DNA of 40,834 bases, taken from the NCBI GenBank assembly GCA_017465825.1, contig JAFTVI010000009.1, positions 1 through 40,834 of the forward strand. The letters run 5' to 3'. The notes under the pieces were generated by a model, which did not search any database, was not told the DNA's origin, and saw only the letters and a program-made list of their open reading frames with translations. Every line of letters starts with the position of its first letter. The first letter of the stretch is position 1. Positions 7,712 through 16,160 of the stretch are shown here, one piece after another. The position numbers were made by a program, and so were the translations under genes. The DNA is from Clostridia bacterium (GTDB lineage: Bacteria > Bacillota > Clostridia > Oscillospirales > Acutalibacteraceae).

Positions 7712-7865
7712 TGTTTGTTCCTCACATTCATTTAATGTAGTTGGGCATTTGCTGCCCTTGATTGCATTTTATGTGATACGAGGCAAAAAAACCACATACT
7801 TCAGGTTGCGACACCGATAATTGCAAAAAAATTGCGGTTGCAACCTTTAGTTTCGGCAAAATCTA

Positions 7866-7895
7866 TTGAAAATCACCACAGGTGTAGTGTATAAT
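7866..7895 (+). promoter_or_regulatory. promoter of the HTH regulator gene
   Basis: TTGAAA (7866-7871), an 18-base spacer and a perfect TATAAT (7890-7895) precede the gene at 7928. A start near 7902 would leave a leader of about 25 bases with the ribosome binding site GGAAGTGAT. Confidence 0.7.
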
Positions 7896-7927
7896 AGATA
7901 CAAAATGAGAAAAGGAAGTGATACTAT

Positions 7928-8521
7928 ATGAGTATTCATTTGGGCTCAAATCTTGCAGAGCTCAGAAAAAGAAACGGTTTTTCACAGGAGGCACTTGCTG
8001 AAAAATTAGGCATAAGCAGACAGGCGGTATCAAAATGGGAGCGCGGTGAATCTGCACCCGACACAGATACACTTATTGAACTTGCATCACTTTACAATGT
8101 GAGCCTTGACGAGCTTATCGGCAACAAAAAAACACAAAACAGCGAACAGAAAACGGAACATAAAAAAATTAAAGTTGAGGCAACGGATAAACCCATTTTC
8201 CCCGGACTTTCAAAAAAGCTTCTGATTTTCCCGTTTCCCATACTGGTTACGGCTGTTTATATATTCCTCGGTTTTGCATTCAGGCTATGGCATCCGATGT
8301 GGCTGCTGTTTTTACTCATACCTGCATATTATCACTTCGCAATTGGCGCAAGGGCAAAAACAAAAAAAGGTTTGCTTTTAGGTCTGCCCGTATTTGAAGC
8401 GGCTCTTATAATCTTCCTTGCAACAGGTCTGTACCTTTCAGCTTGGAAATACGCCTGGATACTTTTCGTGCTTGCAATCGGTTACTATTGGGTTGTTGGA
8501 GTGTACGCTAAAAAACAATAA
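7928..8521 (+). CDS. XRE-family HTH regulator with four membrane segments
   Basis: A 197-residue protein has two parts. Residues 5-60 form a Cro/CI-type helix-turn-helix, with the recognition core SQEALAEKLGISRQAVSKWE and the tail TLIELASLYNVSLDELIG. After a charged linker (about 65-90), residues about 97-195 contain four hydrophobic segments. Such membrane-tethered XRE regulators are common in Firmicutes and usually control neighbouring genes in response to an unknown membrane signal. The gene has its own promoter and an AAGGAAGTGAT ribosome binding site. It is divergent from the E2-like gene, which makes that gene a possible target. The ligand and regulon are unknown. Confidence 0.8.
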   Translation: MSIHLGSNLAELRKRNGFSQEALAEKLGISRQAVSKWERGESAPDTDTLIELASLYNVSLDELIGNKKTQNSEQKTEHKKIKVEATDKPIFPGLSKKLLIFPFPILVTAVYIFLGFAFRLWHPMWLLFLLIPAYYHFAIGARAKTKKGLLLGLPVFEAALIIFLATGLYLSAWKYAWILFVLAIGYYWVVGVYAKKQ

Positions 8522-8650
8522 TCTATCGGCGTATGCCGATAAAAATGAGTAAGTAGCAATTAGCAATGAGTAATGGTGGAAAGGGCGTTGCCCTTTAACC
8601 CATTTTATATAATTCAAGCCGCTTGCGGCTTCCTTAATTGCTCATTAAAA
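8521..8650. repeat. modular palindromic intergenic repeat, copy 2
   Basis: This stretch between the HTH gene and the GH3 terminator is built from nested hairpins: TATCGGC-GTAT-GCCGATA (8524-8541), AAAGGGC-GTT-GCCCTTT (8580-8596) and AAGCCGC-TT-GCGGCTT (8616-8631). AGTAGCAATTAGCAATGAG (8550-8570) pairs loosely with ATTGCTCATTA (8637-8647). The order GGTGGAAAGGGC...CCCTTTAACCC...AAGCCGC...GCGGCTTCC matches the reverse complement of the core of copy 1, and the left arm resembles the inverted right arm of copy 3. No coding potential is visible. Confidence 0.7.
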
Positions 8651-8655
8651 TAATA

Positions 8656-8679
8656 TCTCCCGAAGAAATCTTCGGGAGA
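8656..8679 (-). terminator. terminator of the acetyltransferase-GH3 operon
   Basis: TCTCCCGAAG (8656-8665) and CTTCGGGAGA (8670-8679) form a perfect 10-base-pair stem with a 4-base loop. It lies 16 bases beyond the GH3 stop codon. The minus-strand continuation is TATTATTTT, so it fits an intrinsic terminator for leftward transcription. Confidence 0.8.
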
Positions 8680-8695
8680 AAATTTTATGCTTTGT

Positions 8696-11155
8696 TTAGA
8701 TTGACTTAAGAAGTGCGGGGAGAAGTGTGATTGCCTTGGGAATACCTGCAAGGATTCTGCCAAGACCCTTTCCGCTTGAGCTGTCATCATTAAGAATCAT
8801 AAGAAGTCCGTCAGCCATCTTGGGTGAGAACACGCCCATACTCATTGCAATAAAGTTACGAATCGGAATCTGTGTTGCCATAGCCGCAAGCATTTTGCCG
8901 TCGCCGTTTTCTGCTGAACCCATTTTTGCCATTATACCCTCAATAAGGTTGCAGATTCTGCCGCCCCACTTGGTGTGTCTTGCATCGTTAAGACAGCAGT
9001 AAATATCAATCGGCTTTGATGTATCGGGTTCTGCTGAGGGAAGCTCACTTCCGTAAACAGCCTCAAACTGTGCACCTGTCATTCCGTTTACATCTGCGGT
9101 GTAATATGCGGGAGCAGTTTGTCTGTAATCGGGAATCTTTGCATCTACTGTGGATTCAACCGTAACTGTTGCAGAGAGTTTTACATCGCGGCTTGATGCG
9201 GCAACGAGAATATCAAACTCACCTGTTTCAACCATCCAGTCGTTGATTTCAACATTGAAGAATGCAAATGCGCGTTTTGAAAGCTCGATTGAAACTTCCT
9301 TTTCTTCGCCTGCCGCAAGGAATACCTTTTTAAAGCCTTTAAGCTCCTTAACGGGACGGAAAATTGTTGATTCCTTGTCTGCAACGTAAACCTGCGCAAT
9401 TTCTGCGCCGTCAACAGCACCCGTATTCTTAACCTTGAAGGATACAGTGAGAGTATCTGTATCCTTGATTGAATCAGCGGAAACTTTAATATCGCTGTAT
9501 TCAAATGTTGTATATGAAAGACCGTAGCCGAAGGGAAAAAGAACATCCTTCTTTGCGGTATCGTAATAACGGTAGCCGATGTATACGGACTCTCTGTGCT
9601 CACTTGTAACAGGGCCTGCAGGATAGTTGCCGTAGGTGGGATTCTCCTCGTAAGAATGAGGATATGTTTCGCTTGTTTTACCTGAGGGATTTACTGCACC
9701 TGTGAGAATATTTGCAACTGCACTGCCGCCTGCCTGACCGCCCAGACCTGCGTTAAGCAGACCTTTTACTTCATTTATCCAGGGCATACGGATAACGGAA
9801 CCGCCTGCAAGTACAACTGCGGTGTTTGCGTTTGCCTTTGCAACTGCAGAAATAAGGTTATTGTGGCACTTGGGCATTTCGATATTCATTCTGTCGTAGC
9901 CCTCGCCCTCGAACTCGTCTGTAAGACCTGCAAAAACAAGAGCAACGTCTGCACTCTTTGCGGCTTCAACAGCTTCATTTACAAGAGCATCGTCAATAAC
10001 GTCCTTGCTCTTGTCGTAACCCTTTGCATAAATTACATCTGCGCCGAGTTTTTTAAGCTCATCAAGAGCGTTGTCAAGCATTGTGGGATTGATAACGGAA
10101 GAGCCTGCACCCTGGAATCTGGGAGATGCGGCAAGCTCACCGATAACGGCAATCTTCTGCCCCTTTTTAACGGGAAGAATGTTATCATCATTTTTGAGAA
10201 GCACCATTGATCCTTCTGCAACCTTACGGGCAACAGCGTGGTGTGCATCTTTATCATATGTATGATTATCGCTGAGGACTTCCTTAGCCTTCATAATAAG
10301 TGTAACAACAGTATCAACACGCTTGTCGAGAATAGCCTCGTCAAGCTCGCCGTTGTTGATTGCTTCAACGATTTTCTTTGCATTGAGGTCACCTGAAGAG
10401 GGCATTTCAAGGTCTGTACCGTTGATAAGTCCGGGGATACGGTCAACGGATGAACCCCAGTCTGTTACGATAAGGTTTTTGAACCCCCATTCCTTGCGGA
10501 GAATTTCTTCCTGAAGATGTGCATTCTGTGATGCATAAACACCGTTGATACGGTTGTAGGAGTTCATTATTGTCCAGGGCTGTGCCTCTTTTACGCAGAT
10601 TTCAAATGCGGTAAGGTAAAGCTCTCGCATAGCACGCTCGTCAACGACTTCGTTGATAACCATACGGAATGCTTCCTGTGAGTTACAGGCAAAGTGTTTG
10701 AGAGATGTACCGATACCCTTTGACTGCACGCCGTTTACGAATCCTGCGGAGCATTTACCTGCAAGATAGGGGTCTTCGGAGAAATACTCAAAGTTTCTGC
10801 CGCAGGTGGGAGCACGCTTGATGTTTGTACCGGGGCCGAGAAGAACGGAAACCTGCTCTTTAAGACATTCTTCTGCAATTGCCTCGCCTTCCGTTTTAAG
10901 AAGCTCTGGATCCCAGGAGCAGGATGATGTTGCGGCGGGAGGGAAACAGGTTGTAGGTACGGAATTGCCCAGACCTACGCCGTCTGACGCCTTTTTGTCG
11001 GGATTCTTTTTACGCAGACCGTGAGGGCCGTCTGTTACGGTAATCTGGGGCAGACCCAGCTCCTCGGAATACTGCAGCTGCCAATAATTGTAGCCGGAAA
11101 CAAAAGCTGCCTTTTGCTCCAATGACATTTTGCCAACGATTTCGGGGTGTTTCAT
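8696..11155 (-). CDS. GH3 beta-glycosidase (beta-glucosidase type)
   Basis: This 819-residue protein without a signal peptide should hydrolyse beta-linked glucosides or xylosides in the cytoplasm by a retaining mechanism. The N-terminal barrel has VTDGPHG (40-46), KHFACNSQE (153-161) and the nucleophile signature IVTDWGSS with D232. The second domain carries GEGYDR with candidate acid/base glutamates. A fibronectin-III-like domain (about 560-665) follows. The last 150 residues form an additional, partly helical region that I know from clostridial GH3 proteins but cannot assign a role. It is the second gene after the O-acetyltransferase (36-base gap) and ends at a good terminator. Whether glucose or xylose is preferred cannot be decided here. 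Confidence 0.9.
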   Translation of the reverse strand: MKHPEIVGKMSLEQKAAFVSGYNYWQLQYSEELGLPQITVTDGPHGLRKKNPDKKASDGVGLGNSVPTTCFPPAATSSCSWDPELLKTEGEAIAEECLKEQVSVLLGPGTNIKRAPTCGRNFEYFSEDPYLAGKCSAGFVNGVQSKGIGTSLKHFACNSQEAFRMVINEVVDERAMRELYLTAFEICVKEAQPWTIMNSYNRINGVYASQNAHLQEEILRKEWGFKNLIVTDWGSSVDRIPGLINGTDLEMPSSGDLNAKKIVEAINNGELDEAILDKRVDTVVTLIMKAKEVLSDNHTYDKDAHHAVARKVAEGSMVLLKNDDNILPVKKGQKIAVIGELAASPRFQGAGSSVINPTMLDNALDELKKLGADVIYAKGYDKSKDVIDDALVNEAVEAAKSADVALVFAGLTDEFEGEGYDRMNIEMPKCHNNLISAVAKANANTAVVLAGGSVIRMPWINEVKGLLNAGLGGQAGGSAVANILTGAVNPSGKTSETYPHSYEENPTYGNYPAGPVTSEHRESVYIGYRYYDTAKKDVLFPFGYGLSYTTFEYSDIKVSADSIKDTDTLTVSFKVKNTGAVDGAEIAQVYVADKESTIFRPVKELKGFKKVFLAAGEEKEVSIELSKRAFAFFNVEINDWMVETGEFDILVAASSRDVKLSATVTVESTVDAKIPDYRQTAPAYYTADVNGMTGAQFEAVYGSELPSAEPDTSKPIDIYCCLNDARHTKWGGRICNLIEGIMAKMGSAENGDGKMLAAMATQIPIRNFIAMSMGVFSPKMADGLLMILNDDSSSGKGLGRILAGIPKAITLLPALLKSI

Positions 11156-11191
11156 AGAGATTTTGCTCCTCTCAATATATTAACATTTTTA

Positions 11192-11803
11192 TTATAAATC
11201 ATTATAGTCGATCTTGCAATCCTTAAAGTAAAATTCTTTGTCTTTTTCGTTGACTTCACGCAGAACCTTACAGGGATTGCCCACAGCAACCACGTTTGAA
11301 GGAATATCTTTGGTAACGATACTGCCTGCGCCGATAACAACGTTATCACCGATTGTAACACCGGGAACGATTACGGCACCTGCGCCTATCCAGCAATTTC
11401 TGCCGATACGCACGGGCATATTGTACTGATACCCCTGCTGACGTAGTTCCGGCAAGATGGGATGCCCGGCGGTTGCAACGGTAACATTGGGACCGAACAT
11501 AGTATAATCGCCCACATAAATGTGTGTATCATCAACCAGAGTCAGGTTGAAATTTGCATAAACATTTTTGCCGAAGTGTACGTGATGTCCGCCCCAATTG
11601 GCGTGAAAAGGCGGTTCAATATAGCAATCGTCACCGATTTCGGCAAAAATCTCTTTTAACAGAGCATTGCGCTTATCCATTTCGGTCGGTCTTGTCATAT
11701 TGAAATCGTAGAGTTTATCAAGACATTTCAGCTGTTCCTGCATAATTGAATCATCGCTGGGATAATAAAGCTTGCCCTGATGCATTTTTTCTCTGTTTGT
11801 CAT
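11192..11803 (-). CDS. LacA/Maa-type sugar O-acetyltransferase
   Basis: A 203-residue left-handed beta-helix (hexapeptide repeat) acetyltransferase transfers acetyl from acetyl-CoA to a sugar hydroxyl. The N-terminal helical cap (MTNREKMHQGKLYYPSD) is typical of maltose and galactoside acetyltransferases. The helix coils run from about 60 to 185. H114 in TAGHPILP corresponds to the catalytic histidine, and GAGAVIVPGVTIGDNVVIGA is the repeat core. An AGGAGGGTG ribosome binding site lies 6 bases before ATG. It is the first gene of a pair with the GH3 glycosidase, which suggests detoxification or tagging of sugars released by that enzyme. The acceptor sugar is unknown. Confidence 0.88.
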   Translation of the reverse strand: MTNREKMHQGKLYYPSDDSIMQEQLKCLDKLYDFNMTRPTEMDKRNALLKEIFAEIGDDCYIEPPFHANWGGHHVHFGKNVYANFNLTLVDDTHIYVGDYTMFGPNVTVATAGHPILPELRQQGYQYNMPVRIGRNCWIGAGAVIVPGVTIGDNVVIGAGSIVTKDIPSNVVAVGNPCKVLREVNEKDKEFYFKDCKIDYNDL

Positions 11804-11912
11804 ACTGCACCCTCCTCGGTTGATTATATTAATATATTAACACAGTTTTGCGAAGGATTCTATTAAAATTTTGGATTAAATATAAATTTTTTGTTGTGCA
11901 AAAGATTGAAAC

Positions 11913-12090
11913 AAACAATAATTTACCTAATTAACAATGTACAATGGAGGAAATGACTCCGCCCTTTAACCCGATTTATTCATTATCCGTTAATTGTACA
12001 TTGTAAATTGTACATTGTACATTTAATTATTGTTTAATTACTCATTGCTACTTGCTCATTTTATCGACTAAGCCGATGAATTATTGCTTT
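11913..12090. repeat. modular palindromic intergenic repeat, copy 3
   Basis: The element begins with AAACAATAATTTA (11913-11925), the same end as copy 1. It continues with AACAATGTACAATGG paired with several ATTGTACATTG units on the right, and has a GGAGGAAATGACTCCGCCC core like copies 1 and 2. TAATTATTGTTTA (12024-12036) is the opposite end, with one mismatch. A second module (12037-12090), TTACTCATTGCTACTTGCTC followed by ATCG...CGAT, resembles the left arm of copy 2 in inverted orientation. No open frame of note is present. It separates the GH3 operon from the rsgA terminator. Confidence 0.7.
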
Positions 12091-12125
12091 AAAAAAGCAG
12101 CCCTGAAAAAATTCAGAACTGCTTT
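12091..12125 (-). terminator. terminator of the yicC-rsgA operon
   Basis: On the minus strand AAAGCAG...CTGAA...TTCAG...CTGCTTT forms a stem with a small internal bulge, followed by a run of six T. It starts 3 bases after the rsgA stop codon and closes the long leftward operon. Confidence 0.88.
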
Positions 12126-12128
12126 GAT

Positions 12129-13016
12129 TCATTTCTGATGTTCCCACTCTTTATAGTCCTTGACCTCGTCATACATCATTTTGTAGCTTTCGTGTCTGGA
12201 CTGAGGAATAATACCATCCTTTACTGCCTGACATATTGCACAACCTTTTTCACCGATGTGAGCGCAGGAAACAAATTTACAGCCGCCGATATATTCCTCA
12301 AATTCGGGGAAGCAGAACTGCAGATTCTCCTTTAAGATAATCTCGATATTCTCAAAATCAAGGGATGAAAAACCGGGAGTATCGGCAATATATCCGCCGC
12401 AGAGCTCATAAAGCTCAACTGTTCTTGTAGTATGTCTGCCTCTGCCCAGCTTGTTGCTGATATGCGCAGTGGCAAGCTCCAATTCGGGAGCAATACAGTT
12501 AAGAAGTGAGGACTTGCCCACCCCCGTATTGCCTGTAAGCACACAGACGCTGTCCTTAATGGCGGACACCGCCTTTTCTCTGCCCTCACCCGTTACGGAT
12601 GACACCGCAAACGCCTCAATACCTGCCTGTGTGTAAATTTTTACATATTCATCCGCGTCGGCAAGATCTGCCTTTGAAAAAATAACAACGGGTGTTATGC
12701 CTTTATCAACCGCCATCGCCGTAAGCTTATCTATGATAAAAAGATTAGGGGCCGGTTCTGTTACGGATGAAATTATAATCAGCTTATCAAGATTTGCAAC
12801 AGGCGGTCTTATAAGGTAATTTTTACGCTCGCAGATTTCAGCTACCGTGCCTGTTTCACCGTCGTGCTCGACTGTTACACTGTCACCTACAAGAGGAGAA
12901 ATTTTCTGCTTTCGGAAAACTCCCCTTGCACGGCACTCTATTATTTTTCCGTCATCACACAGGACATAGTAAAAGCCTGCCGTTGACTTGATTATTAATC
13001 CTTTTTCAGACTGCAT
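12129..13016 (-). CDS. rsgA: ribosome small subunit-dependent GTPase A
   Basis: RsgA (YloQ/CpgA in Bacillus) is a circularly permuted GTPase that binds the 30S subunit during late maturation. The 295 residues show the order expected for permutation: OB-fold (about 1-65), G4 FSKAD (113-117), G1 GNTGVGKS (162-169), G3 DTPGF (212-216), then a zinc-binding tail with C246, C251, H253 and C259. It is the last gene of the operon; prkC ends 1 base before its ATG, so the two are coupled. The prkC-rsgA order is conserved in Firmicutes. The usual next genes (rpe, thiN) are absent and the operon ends here. Confidence 0.96.
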   Translation of the reverse strand: MQSEKGLIIKSTAGFYYVLCDDGKIIECRARGVFRKQKISPLVGDSVTVEHDGETGTVAEICERKNYLIRPPVANLDKLIIISSVTEPAPNLFIIDKLTAMAVDKGITPVVIFSKADLADADEYVKIYTQAGIEAFAVSSVTGEGREKAVSAIKDSVCVLTGNTGVGKSSLLNCIAPELELATAHISNKLGRGRHTTRTVELYELCGGYIADTPGFSSLDFENIEIILKENLQFCFPEFEEYIGGCKFVSCAHIGEKGCAICQAVKDGIIPQSRHESYKMMYDEVKDYKEWEHQK

Positions 13017-13017
13017 A

Positions 13018-15342
13018 TTATTCTGCCTCAGGACCTGTGCTTACGTAAACCCTGATTAAAGCGTCAGCCACTTCATCAGCGGTATAAACAGTTTTGTCTG
13101 CCGCAACTGCAACGACCTGCCCTTCCGGTACGTAATCGGAGCTTCGGTAAAGCTTTTCGATGTTTTCAAAGCCTTTATTGATAAGCATCGTATAGTAATC
13201 CTCATAGGTTTTGCCTGTATATGAAGGAATTGAATAGTCAGCCGCAGTAGTTGTTTCGGGCGCAGTTGTAGTTGTTTCGGGTGCAACTGTAGTGGTTTCA
13301 GCCTCATACTTATACTGATTAACGGTTTTGTTTGTAACCTCAGCAGTTGACTTTGTAAAGTCCACGTCACCTGTGCATATCAGCTGTTCACCTATATAAA
13401 TCTTGAAATCAGTTTTTTCCGAACCGCCGATTTCAACGGTATGGGTTGTACCGTCAAGCTTTACGTTATTGTAGGTTTTGTAGAGAGTTTCGCCCACATA
13501 GACATATACGGATTCGTAAATATCTCCGTAATCGGCAAGAGCAGGCAGAGTGATGGTAACGTCTGTAACCTTTTCATTGGAAACGCCCACGATAATGGTA
13601 ATTTCAGTAAGACTTGCAATGACGGTGGTATCTGCCGCTACCGACTGACTTAATACAAGACCTGCCTTTTCAGCCGCCGATTCCTTATACTCGTGATGCA
13701 CCTTAAAGCCGAGTGCTTCAAGCTCACTCTTTGCAGCCTCGAATTTCTCGCCCACAACATTGGGTACGGCAACCTTGTCGGAATCATCAACCGCATAGTA
13801 AACGGTGATAGTTGCGCCGTAGGCAACGTTACTTCCTGCAGCGGGTTCCGTGCGCAGAACGGTACTTTCGTCAACGGTGTTGTCAACAACGCCTTCGGTT
13901 ACGACCTTAAAGCCCATTTTCTGCAGCTTGCTCTTTGCCTGCTGAAGCTTTATGCCCTCTTCCATTTCGGGAACAGTCATTTCTTCGCTTGTATAAGCAA
14001 TATTCAGCTTGATAACAAATGAAGATGTGCTGGAAAGCTGCATTTTTGTGCCGGCTTCCATACTCTGATAGAAAATATATCCTTCTTCATAGTCAGTGGT
14101 GTAAACAAGATTTTCTTCAATCAGGCTCTGGTCAAAGAAATATTTATACTCGCTGTCGTCACGGATCTCTTCAATATACTTACCTACAAATTCGGGAACT
14201 GTAATCTCCTCCGATGTTGTAAAGAAAAAGCTTGCAATTCCGACCACCACAACCATAAACACAAAGATTATGCCGACAAGAATTGGCAGCGTGTAATTTT
14301 TGTTTTCAATAGCTCTGATTTCAGCCTCGATCTCCTCGTCAAATTCCTGTGTGATAACCGTTTTCTTCACAAATTCTTCTTCCTGCACATCAGGCTCTTC
14401 GCTCACATCGGTAACGAGCTTGCCCGATGCATAATCGTTTGTGCGTGTGCGCACATACTTTGTAGGCTGAGTATCAACAAAATAGGTATAATTGAAACGA
14501 GTGTTTGGATTTCTTCTGAATTCGTCAAGGTCAAGGAGCATCTCCGATGCAGACTGATATCTGTCACGTGGACTTTTCTGCATAGCGCGCATTGTAATCT
14601 GTTCAATACCTACGGGAATTGCGGGGTTGAGCTTGCGCGGCATAACTGCCTCTTTGTTGAGCTGCATTATTGCGACTGAAACTGCGCTGTCCGCCTGAAA
14701 AGGCAGCTGCCCTGTGAGCATTTCGTAAAGAACAACGCCCATTGAATAAATATCGGTCTTGTTGTCTACAATTTCGCCTCTTGCCTGCTCGGGACTGATA
14801 TAATGAACCGAACCGATTGCTGAGCCGTCTGCAAAGGTTCTTGTTTCGCTCTTATCATTGATTCGGGCAATACCGAAGTCGGCAACCTTGATGGTTTTGC
14901 TGTCTTTAAGCAGCATAATGTTCTGAGGCTTGATATCCCTGTGGATAACGCCTCTTTCGTGAGCGTGATGAAGAGCTTTGAGGATTTGTGCCGTAAAAAT
15001 TACGGACTCTCGCCAATCAAGCTTGCCCTTCTGCTGAATATACTGCTTGAGGTTTATGCCCTCAACATATTCCATAACGATGTATAAAAGCTTTTCACCG
15101 AAGCTCACGTCATACACCTTAACGATGTTGGGATGTGACATAACGGAAATTGCTCTGGATTCGGTTTTGAATCTTTTGCGGAAATCGTCGTTTGAAACGT
15201 ATTCATCCTTGAGAATTTTTACCGCAACCGTTTTGTTATCTATAATATCGTGTGCTTTGTATACAACAGCCATACCGCCGATACCGATTACATCGTCAAG
15301 CACATATCTGTTACCGAGAGTTTTGCCTGTATAGTTTTCCAA
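13018..15342 (-). CDS. prkC: PASTA-domain Ser/Thr protein kinase
   Basis: This PrkC/Stk1-type kinase is a membrane sensor of muropeptides or lipid II that phosphorylates cytoplasmic targets. The kinase domain (about 10-275) has GIGGMAVVYKA, K42, HRDIKPQN with D136, DFG at 155-157 and SVHYISPEQARG. One membrane segment lies at 351-374. Three PASTA repeats follow (about 380-580), then a beta-rich insert of about 100 residues, a Thr-rich linker (TTTVAPETTTTAPETTTAA) and a fourth, degenerate PASTA-like unit at the C terminus. TTG at 15342 is preferred over GTG at 15351 because AGAGGTGAGG then has normal spacing (774 residues). The gene lies directly after the phosphatase that reverses its action. 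Confidence 0.93.
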   Translation of the reverse strand: MENYTGKTLGNRYVLDDVIGIGGMAVVYKAHDIIDNKTVAVKILKDEYVSNDDFRKRFKTESRAISVMSHPNIVKVYDVSFGEKLLYIVMEYVEGINLKQYIQQKGKLDWRESVIFTAQILKALHHAHERGVIHRDIKPQNIMLLKDSKTIKVADFGIARINDKSETRTFADGSAIGSVHYISPEQARGEIVDNKTDIYSMGVVLYEMLTGQLPFQADSAVSVAIMQLNKEAVMPRKLNPAIPVGIEQITMRAMQKSPRDRYQSASEMLLDLDEFRRNPNTRFNYTYFVDTQPTKYVRTRTNDYASGKLVTDVSEEPDVQEEEFVKKTVITQEFDEEIEAEIRAIENKNYTLPILVGIIFVFMVVVVGIASFFFTTSEEITVPEFVGKYIEEIRDDSEYKYFFDQSLIEENLVYTTDYEEGYIFYQSMEAGTKMQLSSTSSFVIKLNIAYTSEEMTVPEMEEGIKLQQAKSKLQKMGFKVVTEGVVDNTVDESTVLRTEPAAGSNVAYGATITVYYAVDDSDKVAVPNVVGEKFEAAKSELEALGFKVHHEYKESAAEKAGLVLSQSVAADTTVIASLTEITIIVGVSNEKVTDVTITLPALADYGDIYESVYVYVGETLYKTYNNVKLDGTTHTVEIGGSEKTDFKIYIGEQLICTGDVDFTKSTAEVTNKTVNQYKYEAETTTVAPETTTTAPETTTAADYSIPSYTGKTYEDYYTMLINKGFENIEKLYRSSDYVPEGQVVAVAADKTVYTADEVADALIRVYVSTGPEAE

Positions 15343-15354
15343 AATCCTCACCTC

Positions 15355-16086
15355 TTAACTGTTATATATAACTACTGCCGTAATATTGTCCGTACCGCCG
15401 TTCATATTTGCAAGAGCCACAAGTGCTTCTGCACAGGAATCAGCATCAAGCTCATCAATAATCTGAGCAATACCGCTGTCCGAAACGTGGTTTGTAAGTC
15501 CGTCCGTGCAAAGGAGTAATTTATCACCCTGCACAAAGTCCGTATCAAAAAAATCTATTTTAACATCGTCAGCAATGCCCAATGCTCTTGTGATTATATT
15601 CTTGCGGGGATGATTTGCCGCATCCTCCTGAGAAATAAGACCTGCGTCAACCATTTCCTGCACAAGAGAATGGTCCTTTGTAAGCTGAGCAATCTCACCG
15701 GAGTGAATACGGTAGCATCTGCTGTCGCCCACATTTGCCACAACACAGGCGACGGGAGTTATAACCGCAACAACCGCCGTTGTACCCATTCCTTCAAGCT
15801 CGGTATTTTTTTCAGCCTCTTCCGTTATGTCAAGATTTGCAAGCACAACAGCCGACTCAATCATATTCTTAACGGATGAAGAAGTCATATTTTCACGATA
15901 GTTCTTTTTAATTTCGTCTGCGATTCTCTCTGCTGCGGTACTGCTTGCAACATTGCCGCCTGCGTGACCGCCCATACCGTCACAAACCACAGCAAACACC
16001 GAAGAATCAGGCAACTCGCCCACCAGAAATGAATCCTGATTTGACTGACGGTATCTGCCTACGTCTGTTTTTGCCGAAAATTGCAT
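15355..16086 (-). CDS. prpC: PP2C-type Ser/Thr protein phosphatase
   Basis: PrpC/Stp1 removes phosphate from PrkC and its substrates using two metal ions. The 243-residue protein has the PP2C motifs QSNQDSF, AVVCDGMGGHAGG (metal aspartate and glycine pair), NVGDSRCY, LTKDHSLVQEMV, LLLCTDGLTNHV and GGTDNITAVV. I set the start at ATG 16086, seven codons inside the longest frame, because GGGGGTG lies 7 bases upstream. The 116-base gap to rlmN holds small palindromes and possibly a weak promoter, so this gene and prkC may also be transcribed separately. Confidence 0.95.
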   Translation of the reverse strand: MQFSAKTDVGRYRQSNQDSFLVGELPDSSVFAVVCDGMGGHAGGNVASSTAAERIADEIKKNYRENMTSSSVKNMIESAVVLANLDITEEAEKNTELEGMGTTAVVAVITPVACVVANVGDSRCYRIHSGEIAQLTKDHSLVQEMVDAGLISQEDAANHPRKNIITRALGIADDVKIDFFDTDFVQGDKLLLCTDGLTNHVSDSGIAQIIDELDADSCAEALVALANMNGGTDNITAVVIYNS

Positions 16087-16160
16087 AAGAACACCCCCGA
16101 AGCACAAATTATCACAAATAATTTATGAAGTGAATATTTTCCTTTACTGAAAAATGTGAT

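Noticed and set aside
7743-7757. GGGCA-TTTGC-TGCCC hairpin upstream of the E2-like gene
   Set aside because: A five-base stem without a T run is too weak to call as a regulatory structure.
7803-7846. AGGTTGC...GCAACCT inverted repeat upstream of the HTH gene
   Set aside because: Seven-base arms with a 30-base gap in an A/T-rich intergenic region are weak. No T run and no matching second site support a terminator or operator.
9863-10210. Plus-strand cysteine-containing open frame inside the GH3 gene
   Set aside because: It is antisense to a conserved GH3 domain, without start signals; long antisense frames are expected from the codon use here.
11804-11912. Possible promoter of the acetyltransferase-GH3 operon
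   Set aside because: A TATAAT-like box is present in an A/T-rich stretch, but no acceptable -35 box lies at 16-18 bases, so I did not list it as a feature.
13240-13300. Tandem DNA repeat within prkC
   Set aside because: It simply encodes the Thr/Pro/Glu-rich linker TTTVAPETTTTAPETTTAA; low-complexity linkers of this kind are usual in extracellular bacterial proteins.
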